NCBI RefSeq assembly: GCF_018141105.1
Contig: NZ_CP054839.1
Coordinates: forward strand, 620,001 to 684,000
DNA length: 64,000 nucleotides
Reading direction: 5' to 3'
Source: Saccharopolyspora erythraea
Lineage (GTDB): Bacteria; Actinomycetota; Actinomycetes; Mycobacteriales; Pseudonocardiaceae
A program made the position numbers and the translations under genes. Numbering within the stretch: position 1 is the stretch's first letter; every line of letters begins with the position of its first letter. The notes beneath the pieces were generated by a model. That model saw only the letters and a list, made by a program, of their open reading frames with translations, was not told where the DNA came from and searched no databases. Shown in pieces: positions 45,826 to 55,111 of the stretch.

Positions 45826-46082
45826 TTCCGGCACCCGCTCCCACCCGGAAGGCGGCGTCGCGAAGGCTGGACGATGACCGCGAGGTTACGGGTACCCTAG
45901 AGTGACGCGCCCCGGGCACGCTCGACTGCGTGGCGTATGCGGGGCGCTTTCGTCGTGCTGGGCCCAGGTCCCGGCCGGCGAAGACGAGCATCGGCGAAAC
46001 TCCAGCGCCGGCGGCCGGGGCCGCCGGTGGTTCGGCCCGGAGGGGCCGACATGATCGCAAACGACAGGGAACGGTGAGGACA

Positions 46083-46475
46083 GTGCCGACCGGCAGGGTC
46101 AAGTGGTTCGACGCGGAGAAGGGCTTCGGCTTCGTGACCCAGGACGGTGGGGAGGACGTGTACGTGCGGGCCTCCGCGCTGCCGTCCGGCGTCGAGTCGC
46201 TCAAGACCGGACAGCGGGTCGACTTCGACATGGCCCAGGGCCGCCGCGGTCCGCAGGCGCTCAAGGTGCAGCTGCTCGACCCGCCGCCGTCGGTGGTGGA
46301 AGCGCGCCGCAGGCCGGCCGACGAGCTGCACGGCATGGTCGACGACATGATCAAGCTGCTCGAGCTCAAGGTGCTGCCCGACCTGCGCCGCGGGCGCTAC
46401 CCCGACCGCAAGGTCTCCAAGCGCATCGGCGAGGTCGTGCGCGCCGTCGCCAGGGAGCTCGACCCGGGCGCCTGA
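46083..46475 (+). CDS. cspB: cold-shock domain protein with C-terminal extension
   Basis: A 130-residue protein. Residues 1-67 are a cold-shock RNA/DNA-binding domain with RNP1 KGFGFVT and RNP2 [11 protein letters not shown] helical C-terminal extension follows ([40 protein letters not shown]), as in mycobacterial CspB (Rv0871), which holds the same place in the syntenic block. GTG 46083 is preceded by GTGAGGAC; GTG 46074 is an alternative. A promoter could lie at 45868-45903 (TACCCT/TAGAGT). Confidence 0.88.
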   Translation: MPTGRVKWFDAEKGFGFVTQDGGEDVYVRASALPSGVESLKTGQRVDFDMAQGRRGPQALKVQLLDPPPSVVEARRRPADELHGMVDDMIKLLELKVLPDLRRGRYPDRKVSKRIGEVVRAVARELDPGA

Positions 46476-46518
46476 GCCCGAGGGCCGCGCTCCGGCGCTG
46501 CGCTGCGCCGCCGCCGTG

Positions 46519-46613
46519 TTCCCCGTGCCGGCCGGTTCCCGTCGCCGCGGGGCCGTGGTTGCCCCGTGCCGCCGTCATCGGCTTTCCCCGTGCCGACGGG
46601 TTCCCGTCGCCGC
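46519..46613. repeat. 30-bp direct repeat, two copies
   Basis: TTCCCCGTGCCG.C.GGTTCC followed by CGTCGCCGC occurs at 46519-46548 and 46584-46613, with two differences. It lies between the convergent csp and DUF2771 genes. Confidence 0.7.
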
Positions 46614-46634
46614 CGCTTGCGGCAGCCGCCGGGA

Positions 46635-47111
46635 TCACGGGTTGACGTCGAGGATCCAGCTACCGCCGATCACGAAGTCCACGCCGCCCTCGGTGCCCGG
46701 GCTGAGCAGTGCGGAGAACCGCTGGACCTCGACGTGCTCGAACTGCACGCCGTCGCCGGGGAGCTGGAGGGTGTAGGCGTGGCGGTCGCCGCCGGTGAAC
46801 ACCTCGGTCTTGCCGCCGACCTCCTCGCCGGAGGTCGTCCGGTAGATGAAGGCCACCTGCCACGGGGCCTCGGCCACGTCGCTGGGCACCGAGATCTGCA
46901 GCGGCTCGCGCCCGGGGACCCGCAGCTTGCCGATCGGTTCGGCGGGCGGCGGCGAACACTTCTCGCCCAGCGCGTCGCAGTACTGCGCGGGTGCGACCTC
47001 CACCGCCTGCCCGTGCGAGTAGAAGGTGACCTGCGGATCGGCGGGTGCGGAGCAACCCGCGAGCGCCACGGCGGTGCCTGCCAGCAGTAGCGGTTTCAGT
47101 CCTCGGAACAC
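46635..47111 (-). CDS. DUF2771 lipoprotein
   Basis: A 158-residue exported lipoprotein. The signal FRGLKPLLLAGTAVALAGC ends at the lipobox Cys. A beta-rich domain follows (EPIGKLRVPGREPLQISVP, APWQVAFIYRTTSGEEVGGK). It matches the actinobacterial DUF2771 family, with a homologue (Rv0875c) beside the same MFS gene in M. tuberculosis. GTG 47111 has TAGGCT six bases upstream (leaderless). Confidence 0.8.
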   Translation of the reverse strand: MFRGLKPLLLAGTAVALAGCSAPADPQVTFYSHGQAVEVAPAQYCDALGEKCSPPPAEPIGKLRVPGREPLQISVPSDVAEAPWQVAFIYRTTSGEEVGGKTEVFTGGDRHAYTLQLPGDGVQFEHVEVQRFSALLSPGTEGGVDFVIGGSWILDVNP

Positions 47112-47117
47112 GAGCCG

Positions 47118-47123
47118 AGCCTA
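47118..47123 (-). promoter_or_regulatory. -10 box of a leaderless promoter (DUF2771 gene)
   Basis: TAGGCT on the minus strand is followed by six bases and the GTG. Confidence 0.45.
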
Positions 47124-47214
47124 CGACGCGTCCTCGCGAGAAGTCGGCGCGGATCACGAGGGGCGACCTGCGTCACACGGTGGGCCCGGTTTCAGGTGGC
47201 GGAGGTCACCGCGA

Positions 47215-49065
47215 TCAGGTCGCGGTGCGGGTTGCCGCCGAGGAGCCCCGCCGCCAGAACGTCCTCGCCAGCAGCGAGCCGCCTCGCCCGGCCAGCACGG
47301 TCTGGGCCAGCACGAGCGCGAGCAGCACCGCCACGACCGTGAAGCCGATCCAGTACACCGGCGGCAGCAGTACCCCGAGCGCTCCGCCGAAGACCCAGCT
47401 CAGCTGCAACACCGTCTCCGAGCGGCCGAAGGCCGAGGCGCGAGACGCCTCGGGCATGTCCCGCTGGACCACCGCGTCCAGGCAGACCTTCGCCAGCGCG
47501 CTGCAGGTCGCGCCGACCAGGCCCACGACCACCGCCATCGGCAGACCCGCCAGCACCGCCGCGCACACCGTGACGGCCAGCGCGCTGCCGAGGCAGGCCA
47601 CGATCAGCCGGTCGGGCTTGCCGAACGACATCCGGGCGCCGACACCGTTGCCGAGGAAGCTGCCCAGCCCCGCCGCGCAGCCGACCATGCCCAGCAGCAC
47701 GAGCTGCATGAACGGATCGGTCTGGGTGCCCTGCTTGATCACGAACGCGGCGAACAGCGTCAGGAACCCGGTGAGCAGCCGGATGCCGCCGTTGCCCCAC
47801 AGCGCGACCACGACGTGACCGGTCAGCGGGGTGCGTTCCGCGCGGCGCGGGTGCGAGCTGATCGAGGCGGGCACCTCGCCCTCGGTGCTCTCCACCCAGG
47901 CGGGGATGCGCAGGCAGAGCCACACCCCGCAGGCCGCCATCGCGGCCATGAACCACAGCGCGCCCTCCGACCCCAGCAGCCACGCGAAACCCGACGCCAC
48001 CGCGCCGAACACGCCGCCCGCGGCCATGCCGAAGGTGGTGAGCCTGGAGTTCGCGGTGGTCAGCGTGATCGCCTGAGGCAGTACGCGGGGCGTCATCGCC
48101 GCCTTGAGCACACCGAAGGACTTCGACAGCACCATGCAGCCGAGCGCCGCCGGGTACAGCAGCCAGCTGTTGAAGTTCAGCGCCATCACCGCCGCCAGCA
48201 GCACCCGGATGCCGAACGACGCCGCGAGCGCCAGCCGCCTGCCCCTCTGCAACCTGTCGAGGGCGGGCCCGATGACCGGTGCGATCACCGCGAACGGCGC
48301 GACCGTGATCAGCAGGTACAGCGCGACCTTGTCCTTGCTCTCGCCGGTCGCGGCGGAGAAGAACAGGGTGTTGGCCAGGGCGACGGCCATCGCCGCGTCG
48401 ACGGCGTAGTTGCCCATGACGGCGTAGGTGAAGCGCGCCAGCCCGGAGCGGTCGGCGCCGTCGGCGTGCGCTGCGGAGAAGAACAGGCGCATCGCGCGCT
48501 GGGTGAGGTCGCGGCTGCGCCACGCGGCGACGCGGGTGACGGTCAGCTTGCGCGGCGGCGCGGTTCCGCGCGCACCATCCGTCTCGTCGAAGTCGCCGGG
48601 GTCCGCGCGCTCGCCGGGCTCGTCGCGGAACGAGTGGTGGTCGCGGGGCAGCGGGGGCAGCCGGGAAGTGCGGTAGCGGGGTCGGTGCTCGTCGTCGTCC
48701 CAGGGGTAGCGGCGCGGCGGCGCCTCGAAGCGCTGCTCGCTGCGCTGCGCCTGGTCGGCGCTGCCGTGCTGTTCGCGCCGGCGGGTCCACTTGCGGCGCT
48801 GGCCGTTTCCGCGGGTGGACTTGCCGTCGGGGTCGGTCTCGCGGGTGGACTTGCCGTGGGAGTCGGTTTCGCGGGTGGACTTGCCGGGCGGATCGTCTTC
48901 GCGAGTGCGGCCGTCGCGCGGTTCTTCCCCGCGTGCGCGCGCGTAGGAGGCGGAGATCGCGTCGCCTTCACGCGCACTCAGCCCGTCGTAGTCACCGCGC
49001 TTGCCGCGCTGGCCGGCGCCCCAACCCGCGCGGCCGCGCGGCTGCTGATCACGCCGCCCGCCCAT
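47215..49065 (-). CDS. MFS transporter with long charged N-terminal extension (Rv0876c-like)
   Basis: A 616-residue protein. The first ~165 residues are hydrophilic and charged, with three GKSTRETDxx repeats. About twelve hydrophobic segments follow (ALYLLITVAPFAVIAPVIGPA; LLAAVMALNFNSWLLYPAAL; ALGVLLPPVYWIGFTVVAVL), consistent with the major facilitator superfamily. The substrate is unknown. It lies next to the DUF2771 gene as in mycobacteria. ATG 49065 has CAGGAT six bases upstream. Confidence 0.83.
   Translation of the reverse strand: MGGRRDQQPRGRAGWGAGQRGKRGDYDGLSAREGDAISASYARARGEEPRDGRTREDDPPGKSTRETDSHGKSTRETDPDGKSTRGNGQRRKWTRRREQHGSADQAQRSEQRFEAPPRRYPWDDDEHRPRYRTSRLPPLPRDHHSFRDEPGERADPGDFDETDGARGTAPPRKLTVTRVAAWRSRDLTQRAMRLFFSAAHADGADRSGLARFTYAVMGNYAVDAAMAVALANTLFFSAATGESKDKVALYLLITVAPFAVIAPVIGPALDRLQRGRRLALAASFGIRVLLAAVMALNFNSWLLYPAALGCMVLSKSFGVLKAAMTPRVLPQAITLTTANSRLTTFGMAAGGVFGAVASGFAWLLGSEGALWFMAAMAACGVWLCLRIPAWVESTEGEVPASISSHPRRAERTPLTGHVVVALWGNGGIRLLTGFLTLFAAFVIKQGTQTDPFMQLVLLGMVGCAAGLGSFLGNGVGARMSFGKPDRLIVACLGSALAVTVCAAVLAGLPMAVVVGLVGATCSALAKVCLDAVVQRDMPEASRASAFGRSETVLQLSWVFGGALGVLLPPVYWIGFTVVAVLLALVLAQTVLAGRGGSLLARTFWRRGSSAATRTAT
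48809..48900 (-). repeat. 30-bp in-frame tandem repeat (three copies)
   Basis: GCGGGTGGACTTGCCG begins at 48811, 48841 and 48871. It encodes the GKSTRET repeat in the MFS protein's N-terminal tail. Confidence 0.8.
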
Positions 49066-49071
49066 ACCGCC

Positions 49072-49077
49072 ATCCTG
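49072..49077 (-). promoter_or_regulatory. possible leaderless -10 box (MFS gene)
   Basis: CAGGAT lies six bases before the ATG, a variant of the TANNNT pattern. Confidence 0.3.
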
Positions 49078-49176
49078 CCCCACCCCGGGCCGGTAACCGA
49101 TATCGGCCGACACGCCGAGACCCCGACACGCCCGGCGGCCCGAACCTTCGCCGCGTCGCGGCATCCGCCCGCCCGC

Positions 49177-50019
49177 TCACGCGGGGGCGAAGCGGACGCG
49201 GTAGAGGTGCGGCCAGTACTTGCCGGTGATCAGGAACTCGTCGGTGCCGGGCACGGCCGCGATGCCGTTGAGGACGTCGGCGCTCGCGCGCTCCTGCGGG
49301 GTCAGCAGGCCCGACGCGTCCACGACCGCGGTGACCTGCCCGGTCGCCGGATCGATGCGCAGGATCTGGTCGGTGTGCCAGACGTTCGCCCAGACGTGGC
49401 CGCCCGCGCACTCCAGCTCGTTGAGGTCGCCGACCTCCTCGCCGCCGGCACGGACCGCCACCTCGCCCGCCGGGGCGAAGGTGGCGGGGTCGCGGAAGGT
49501 CAGCCGGGAGCTGCCGTCGCTCATGACCAGCCGGGCGCCGTCGTGGCACAGCCCCCAGCCCTCGCCGGAGTAGCCCACTCGGCGCAGCTCGCGCAGGCTC
49601 GCCCGGTCGCGCTCGATCGCGACCCCTTCCTGCCACGTCAACTGCCATATACGGTCACCCTCGACGGTGATGCCCTCGCCGAAGAGCTCCGGTGGCAGCC
49701 GGTCCTCCCGGTGCACGGCTCCGGTGGCCGGGTCGGTGGCCCGCATCCGGGAGCCGCCGTAGGTGCCGGTGCCTTCGTAGAGGGTGCCGTCGGCCAGTTC
49801 CAAGCCCTGGGTGAATGAGGAGCGGTCGTGCGGGAGCACGTTGATCACCTCGACACGAAGGTGTGGCAGGCTTCCCGCGTGCCCAATGCCCTCATCGGAC
49901 TGCTCGCGGTGCTGCTCGCCGTCGCGCTCCGCTGGTTCTGGCGGCGCGCACGCCACCAGCCCCAGGCAGCAGACGAGCATCCCGCCGGCCAGCACACGTC
50001 CCGTGTTGAACAAGCGCAC
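49177..50019 (-). CDS. glutaminyl-peptide cyclotransferase (beta-propeller type), lipoprotein
   Basis: A 280-residue exported enzyme. A signal with lipobox (GGMLVCCLGLVAC) is followed by the propeller-type glutaminyl cyclase domain. That domain shows FTQGLELADGTLYEGTGTYG, DRIWQLTWQEGVAIERDR, EGWGLCHDG, DLNELECAGGHVWANVWHTD and the final GTDEFLITGKYWPHLYRV. It forms N-terminal pyroglutamate on proteins. GTG 50019 gives a proper signal peptide and has CAGGCT six bases upstream. Confidence 0.88.
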   Translation of the reverse strand: MRLFNTGRVLAGGMLVCCLGLVACAPPEPAERDGEQHREQSDEGIGHAGSLPHLRVEVINVLPHDRSSFTQGLELADGTLYEGTGTYGGSRMRATDPATGAVHREDRLPPELFGEGITVEGDRIWQLTWQEGVAIERDRASLRELRRVGYSGEGWGLCHDGARLVMSDGSSRLTFRDPATFAPAGEVAVRAGGEEVGDLNELECAGGHVWANVWHTDQILRIDPATGQVTAVVDASGLLTPQERASADVLNGIAAVPGTDEFLITGKYWPHLYRVRFAPA

Positions 50020-50025
50020 CCCGAA

Positions 50026-50031
50026 AGCCTG
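50026..50031 (-). promoter_or_regulatory. possible leaderless -10 box (glutaminyl cyclase gene)
   Basis: CAGGCT on the minus strand is followed by six bases and GTG 50019. Confidence 0.3.
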
Positions 50032-50063
50032 ACACGGCCGCAGGCGTCCCCGATGCCGTACGG

Positions 50064-50069
50064 CACAAT
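50064..50069 (+). promoter_or_regulatory. possible leaderless -10 box (DUF3027 gene)
   Basis: CACAAT lies seven bases before GTG 50077. The divergent glutaminyl cyclase start is only 57 bases away, so two leaderless promoters would share this short gap. Confidence 0.35.
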
Positions 50070-50076
50070 CGAGCAC

Positions 50077-50934
50077 GTGACGCCTTTGCCTGCTCCGATG
50101 ACCAGCCCAGGCGCGTCGTTCGACGAACCTGTGGAGCCCGTCGGCGCGCCCGCGCGCCCGGACCCGATGCTCGTCGAGGCCGTCGGCATCGCCCGCGAGG
50201 CGGCGGAGGACGAGGCCGCGCCGGGTGACGACCCGGTCGGCTCGCCGGTGCTGACGGTGGACGCCGAGGGCGGTGACCCGGTCGGCGAGCACGTCGGGTT
50301 CGAGACCGAGGGCGAGCACGCGCTCACCCACTACTTCGAGTCGAACTACCCCGGCTACGTGGGCTGGCGCTGGGCGGTCACGGTCGCGGCGGTGCCGGGC
50401 GAGCCGGTCACCGTCAGCGAGGTCGTGCTGCTGCCCGGTCCGAGTGCGCTGACCGCGCCGGAGTGGGTGCCGTGGAGCCGGCGCGTCCGGCCGGGCGACC
50501 TGGGCGCGGGCGACCTGCTGCCCAGCGGCCCCGAGGACCACCGGCTCGCGCCGGGCTACCTCGCCAACGACGATCCCGCGGTGGAGTCGCTGGCCAGGGA
50601 GGTCGGGCTCGGCCGCAAGCGGGTCATGAGCCGGGAAGGGCGGCTGGAGGCCGCCGAGCGCTGGCACAACGGCGAGTTCGGCCCGCGCTCCGAGATCGCC
50701 AGGCTCGCCCCCGGCGCGTGCGGGACCTGCGGGTTCTTCATGCAGCTCGCGGGTTCGATGGGCGCGGCCTTCGGGGTGTGCGCCAACGAGATCGCCCCTG
50801 CCGACGGCCGCGTCGTGCACGCCGAGTTCGGCTGCGGCGCGCACTCGGAGGCCGAGGTCGACACGTCCTCGACGGTGCCGGTGGCCGAGGTGGTCTACGA
50901 CGACGCCACCCTGGACTTCGAGCCGCGAGGGTGA
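50077..50934 (+). CDS. DUF3027 protein (Rv0877-like)
   Basis: A 285-residue soluble protein of the actinobacterial DUF3027 family: ALTHYFESNYPGYVGWRWAV, VVLLPGPSALTAPEWVPWS, RPGDLGAGDLLPS, then a Cys-bearing part (GACGTCGFFMQLAGSMGAAF, GVCANE, FGCGAH) that may bind a metal. Its function is unknown. GTG 50077 is chosen from the nearby CACAAT box; ATG 50053 is an alternative. Its stop overlaps the next gene's GTG. Confidence 0.82.
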   Translation: MTPLPAPMTSPGASFDEPVEPVGAPARPDPMLVEAVGIAREAAEDEAAPGDDPVGSPVLTVDAEGGDPVGEHVGFETEGEHALTHYFESNYPGYVGWRWAVTVAAVPGEPVTVSEVVLLPGPSALTAPEWVPWSRRVRPGDLGAGDLLPSGPEDHRLAPGYLANDDPAVESLAREVGLGRKRVMSREGRLEAAERWHNGEFGPRSEIARLAPGACGTCGFFMQLAGSMGAAFGVCANEIAPADGRVVHAEFGCGAHSEAEVDTSSTVPVAEVVYDDATLDFEPRG

Positions 50935-53888
50935 ACGGCACCGACGTCTTCGGCACTGCCGAGCTGCGGCAGGCGGTGCTCCAGTCCTGGCAGTCCTCGC
51001 CCACGCGGTTCCGCGAGGACGCCAACGCCGAAGAGGACCTGCGGCTGGGCGGTTACCGCGACCGGCTGCTGGTCGAGCTGGCCCAGAACGCCGCCGACGC
51101 CGCCGGGTCCAAGGGCGTGCTGCGCGTGCGGCTGGCCGACGGCGAGCTGCGGGTGGCCAACACCGGTGAGCCGCTGACGGCCGAGGGCGTGGCGGGCCTG
51201 GCCTCGCTGCGCGCGTCGGCCAAGCGCGAGGGTTCGACGGTCGGCCGCTACGGCGTGGGTTTCGCCGCGGTGCTCGCTGTGTCGGAGGAACCGCGCGTGG
51301 TGTCGGCGTCCGGTTCGGTGGCGTTCTCCGCGGAACGCACCAGGCAGGAGGCCGCGCGGCTGCCCGGCCCGGCCGAGGAGCTGTCCGCCCGCGCAGGCGA
51401 GGTGCCGGTGCTGCGGCTGGTGTGGCCGCTGGAGGACGCGGCGCCGCCGGAGGGTTTCGCCACCGAGGTCCGGCTGCCGCTGCGTCCGGACGTCGACGCG
51501 GACGCGCTGCTGGCGTCCTTCGCCGAGCAGGCGTCCGGCCTGCTGCTCGCGCTGCCCGCGCTCACCGAGATCCACATCGGCGAGCAGACCTGGTACCGCA
51601 CCGACGAGGGCCGGGACCGCGTCGTGGTCCACGGCCCGCGGGGCGCCGAGCGCTGGCAGGTCCACCGGGGCGCCGGGCAGGTCGGTGAGACCGCGCTGGC
51701 CGGACTCGGGGTGGAGGCCAGGCGGGAGACCGGGTGGTGGGTCTGCTGGGCCGCTCCGCTCGACGCCGACGGCGTGCCGGTGCCGCTCGAGCAGGACGTG
51801 CTGCACGCCCCGACCCCGACCGACGAGCGGCTGTCGCTGCCCGCGCGGCTGCTCGCGAGCGTGCCGATGGAGGCCGACCGGCGCCGCGCGGCGGCATCGC
51901 CCGCCACCGACCAGGTGCTGGTCCGCGCCGCCGAGCGCTACCCGGAGCTGGTCGCCGGAATCGCCCCCGAGCACCGGCCCGCGCTGGTGCCGTTACCGGG
52001 CTTCCCGATGTCCGATGTGGACGACAAGCTGCGGCAGGCGGTGACCGACCGGCTGCGGGTCGCCGAGTGGCTGCCGCGCGCCGGCGGCGGGCTGGTCGCG
52101 CCCCTGGAGGCGCGGGTGCTGGACCAGGCGCTGCCGGAACTGGTCGAGCTGCTGCGCGACGCCGTGCCGGGGCTGCTGACCGCCGAGATGTCCGAGCTGC
52201 GGCACCGCAGGGCGCTGGGCGCGCTGGAGATCCGGCGGCTCGGCCCGGCCGAGATCGTGCAGGCCGTCACCGGCCTGGAACGTCCTGCCGCGTGGTGGAA
52301 CCGCCTGTACGAGGCGCTGCGGCCGATCGCGAGCGCCGACAGCCAGGCGCGCGAGGAGTTCGCCGCGCTGCCGGTCCCGCTGGCCGACGGACGCACCGTC
52401 ACCGGCGTGCGCGACGTGCTGCTCGGCTCCGACGCCGACCCGGCGGGCGTGCTGTCCACACTGGACATCTCGGGGCTGCGGATCGTGCACCCCGAAGCGG
52501 CGCACCCGATGCTGGAGGAGCTCGGCGCGCGCCCGGCGGGCCCTGACGAGCTGCTCGACTCGCCGTCGCTGACCGAAGCGGTGCGCGGCAGCGTCACCGA
52601 CGCCCACACCAGCGTCGACGCCAGGGCGCTGGCCGACGCCGTGCTCGGCCTGGTCGAGCGGTCCCGTCCCCGCGACTGGCTCGGCGCGTTGGCGCTGCCC
52701 GACTCCGAGGGCGGCTTCCGCCGCGCCGACGAACTGCTGCTGCCCGAGGCCGCCCTGCGCGAGGTGCTGGCTCCGGACGCCCCGCTCGGCGTCGTGGACG
52801 CCGAGTTCGCCGCGCGCTGGCCCGCCGGCCTGCTGCGCTCCATCGGCGTCGTCGACTCGTTCGTCGTGCACGTCGAGGAGGAGCCCGCCGAGCCCGACAC
52901 CGGTTTCGCCGGCGCCGAGCGGTGGTGGCTCGACAACGAGGCCGAGCAGCACGACCAGTGGCCGCCCGACCGCTTCGTCGGCATCCGGGACCTCGACCTG
53001 GTCGCAGAGGACGCCTGGCCCGCCGCGATCCGGCTGCTGGCCGAGGACCCCGAGACCCTGCGCGCGCTGCGCGACCCCGCCGGCTACCCGGCCTGGTGGA
53101 TCGCCCGCCACGCGTCGCTGGCCGGGCATCCGCCGCGCCACTGGCGGCTGGCGGCGGCCGAGGAGATCGCGGGGCTCTACGACCCGGTTCCCGACGTCGG
53201 CCTGGACACCGAGCAGCTCCGCCTGGCAGGCGTCCGCGACGCGATGCGTGTCGACGACGCGGGCGACGCCGCTGACCTGATCGAGCGCCTCGGCGACGTG
53301 GACCGCGCGTTGCGGGCGGGTACCGCGCTGCGGGCGCACCGGGCGCTGGCCGACGCGGTCGCGTGCGGGGTCATCGACCCCTCGGAGGTCGAGCCGCCGC
53401 ACTCGGTGCGCTCGCTGTCCGGCGCCGTGGTCAGCGCGGAGCGCGCGGCGGTGCTCGACGAGCCGTGGATGCTGGGCGTGCTCGACGCGCCGCTGCTGGT
53501 CTCCGGCGGCAGCCCGGACCAGTTCGACGCCGAGGCGCTGGCGGAGCTGTTCGACCTGCCGCTGGCGTCGGAGGAGAACGCCATGCGGGTCCAGGGGCCG
53601 GGACGCGCCCAGCGGTGGTGCGACGTCGCGCGCGTCGCCACGTCGTGCGAGCTGCTGGGCATCGCGGTGCCGACCGGCGAGGTCACACTGCACGACACGC
53701 TGGTCGTCGAGTCCGCGACCGCCGGCCACCGGGTGCACTGGTGGGTGGACACCGGCGGCGCTGTGCACGCCGAGCGCACGCCGGACGGTCTCGGCCGCGC
53801 CCTGGCGTGGGCGGCGGGGAGCTGGGGCGAGCGGTTCGCCCTCGGGGCACTGCTCGCCGACCCGGAAGCGACGACGCTGCTGCGCTAG
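50931..53888 (+). CDS. sacsin-like GHKL ATPase protein
   Basis: A 985-residue soluble protein. The N-terminal ~250 residues are a GHKL (Hsp90/sacsin-type) ATP-binding domain with N-box [15 protein letters not shown] (Asn53) and the glycine loop [11 protein letters not shown]. The remaining ~730 residues are helical and Leu/Ala/Asp-rich, with no domain I recognise. Actinobacterial homologues are annotated as sacsin N-terminal ATP-binding-like proteins and may be chaperone-like. It overlaps the DUF3027 gene (GTGA) and so is coexpressed. It ends 26 bases before the insertion sequence. Confidence 0.82.
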   Translation: MNGTDVFGTAELRQAVLQSWQSSPTRFREDANAEEDLRLGGYRDRLLVELAQNAADAAGSKGVLRVRLADGELRVANTGEPLTAEGVAGLASLRASAKREGSTVGRYGVGFAAVLAVSEEPRVVSASGSVAFSAERTRQEAARLPGPAEELSARAGEVPVLRLVWPLEDAAPPEGFATEVRLPLRPDVDADALLASFAEQASGLLLALPALTEIHIGEQTWYRTDEGRDRVVVHGPRGAERWQVHRGAGQVGETALAGLGVEARRETGWWVCWAAPLDADGVPVPLEQDVLHAPTPTDERLSLPARLLASVPMEADRRRAAASPATDQVLVRAAERYPELVAGIAPEHRPALVPLPGFPMSDVDDKLRQAVTDRLRVAEWLPRAGGGLVAPLEARVLDQALPELVELLRDAVPGLLTAEMSELRHRRALGALEIRRLGPAEIVQAVTGLERPAAWWNRLYEALRPIASADSQAREEFAALPVPLADGRTVTGVRDVLLGSDADPAGVLSTLDISGLRIVHPEAAHPMLEELGARPAGPDELLDSPSLTEAVRGSVTDAHTSVDARALADAVLGLVERSRPRDWLGALALPDSEGGFRRADELLLPEAALREVLAPDAPLGVVDAEFAARWPAGLLRSIGVVDSFVVHVEEEPAEPDTGFAGAERWWLDNEAEQHDQWPPDRFVGIRDLDLVAEDAWPAAIRLLAEDPETLRALRDPAGYPAWWIARHASLAGHPPRHWRLAAAEEIAGLYDPVPDVGLDTEQLRLAGVRDAMRVDDAGDAADLIERLGDVDRALRAGTALRAHRALADAVACGVIDPSEVEPPHSVRSLSGAVVSAERAAVLDEPWMLGVLDAPLLVSGGSPDQFDAEALAELFDLPLASEENAMRVQGPGRAQRWCDVARVATSCELLGIAVPTGEVTLHDTLVVESATAGHRVHWWVDTGGAVHAERTPDGLGRALAWAAGSWGERFALGALLADPEATTLLR

Positions 53889-53979
53889 TAGCCGGCGGAC
53901 GGGCGCTGCCGCGCTAGGGCGTGTCTCGAAGTGGTGGGCTGGGTGGGGTCTGTGTCGGCGTGTCGTTGATCAAATAGGT

Positions 53980-54034
53980 GAGGTCTCCGGTAGATCGATC
54001 ATCGACCAAGAAGATCAAGAATACCGGAGACCTC
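53980..54034 (+). promoter_or_regulatory. hairpin that would cover the transposase ribosome site
   Basis: GAGGTCTCCGGTA (53980-53992) and TACCGGAGACCTC (54022-54034) form a perfect 13-bp stem. Its right arm contains the GGAGA ribosome site and ends at the base before GTG 54035. Transcripts reading in from outside would fold and block translation. A transcript starting inside the element after 53992 would not. Confidence 0.75.
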
Positions 54035-54936
54035 GTGACCAGCGTAGCGGTGACGGGACGGGCGGATCTGACCGACGCGCAGTGGAGTGTGCTGGAACCT
54101 CTGCTGCCTGTCGGGACGAAGCCGGGCCGCCCGCCGACATGGACCAGACGCCAGCTCATCGACGGGATTCGCTGGCGGGTGCGGGCCGGGACACCCTGGC
54201 GGGACGTGCCCCCGGCTTATGGGTCGTGGCAGGCGGTCTATGGGCTGTTTCGTCGCTGGCAGCGCGCCGGGGTCTGGGCACAGATCGTGGCCGCGCTGCA
54301 GACCCGTGCCGACGCCGCGGGGTTGATCACCTGGGATGTCAGCGTCGACTCGACCATCGCCCGCGCGCACCAGCACGCCGCCGGCGCGCGGAAAAGGGGG
54401 CTGATCAGCGCGAGCCTCCGGGCGGGGTCGGCGAACCGGAGCCCGATGATCACGCGCTCGGGCGGTCGCGGGGCGGGTGGACCACCAAGCTGCATCTGGC
54501 CGCCGAGCAGGGGCAGAAACCGCTGTCGCTGGTCATCACCGCCGGGCAGCGGGGTGATTCGCCGCAGTTTCGGGTCGTGCTGGGCCGTATTCGAGTGGCC
54601 CGGCCGGGGCGTGGTCGGCCCCGGACCCGCCCGGATCGGGTGCTGGCCGACAAGGCCTACGGCTCCCGGGACAACCGGGCCTACCTGCGCCGACGCGGTG
54701 TTCGATGCACGATCCCGCAGAAAGCCGACCAGGAACGTCACCGCAAAGCCAAAGGGCGTGCGGGTGGACGACCACCGGCCTTCGACGAACAGGTCTACCA
54801 GCAGCGCCACGCCGTGGAATGCGCCATCAACCGGCTCAAGCGCCACCGCGCCGTGGCCACCAGATACGACAAGCTCGCCGTCCGCTACGAAGCCACCGTC
54901 CAGATCGCAGCCATCAACGAATGGCTCCGACTTTGA
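54035..54936 (+). CDS. IS5-family transposase, two frames joined by -1 frameshift
   Basis: Frame 1 starts at GTG 54035 ([20 protein letters not shown]) and carries the helix-turn-helix and first Asp ([14 protein letters not shown]). Near AAAAGGGGG (54392-54400) the sequence continues in the -1 frame with [15 protein letters not shown]. That frame holds the second Asp ([12 protein letters not shown]) and the Glu ([15 protein letters not shown]), ending at 54936. The fused product is about 300 residues, normal for IS5 transposases. The shift may be programmed or a mutation; frame 1 alone stays open past the element's end. Confidence 0.85.
54392..54400 (+). other. candidate -1 frameshift site AAAAGGGGG
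   Basis: In frame 1 the codons are AAA-AGG-GGG; the -1 reading is GAA-AAG-GGG. A-run plus G-run sites are common frameshift or transcript-slippage sites in IS5-family elements. Confidence 0.55.
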
Positions 54937-55058
54937 AACACGCCCTAGGACGCGTTTCGGATGTGGCTTGCGTAGTGGGTCGCCTGGCGGAACCTCAGCC
55001 GCCTTCTCGCTCCGGGATCTCCGGCTGATGTATGTCCGGCGGCCGTGAGCGGTCGTCG

Positions 55059-55086
55059 GCGCGCACCCCGCGCCCGGGGTGCGCGC
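55059..55086 (-). terminator. 12-bp hairpin after the small zinc-ribbon gene
   Basis: GCGCGCACCCCG and CGGGGTGCGCGC form a perfect stem with the loop CGCC, 26 bases beyond the stop of the 57-residue gene. Confidence 0.75.
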
Positions 55087-55111
55087 CCGACCCGCGGGCG
55101 CCGCCGCGGCC

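Larger units (their letters stand above)
53914..54948 (+). mobile_element. IS5-family insertion sequence with CTAG target duplication
   Basis: An ~1.03-kb element. The left end GGGCGTGTCTCGAAGTGG (from 53917) and the complement of the right end, GGGCGTGTTTCAAAGTCGG (to 54945), match at about 15 of 18 positions. CTAG flanks both ends (53914-53917 and 54945-54948), consistent with IS427-group target preference. It contains one transposase in two overlapping frames. Confidence 0.88.

Noticed and set aside
53978..55048. 356-residue uninterrupted frame 1 of the insertion sequence
   Set aside because: Its second half does not encode the DDE residues, which lie in the -1 frame; it also runs past the right inverted repeat.
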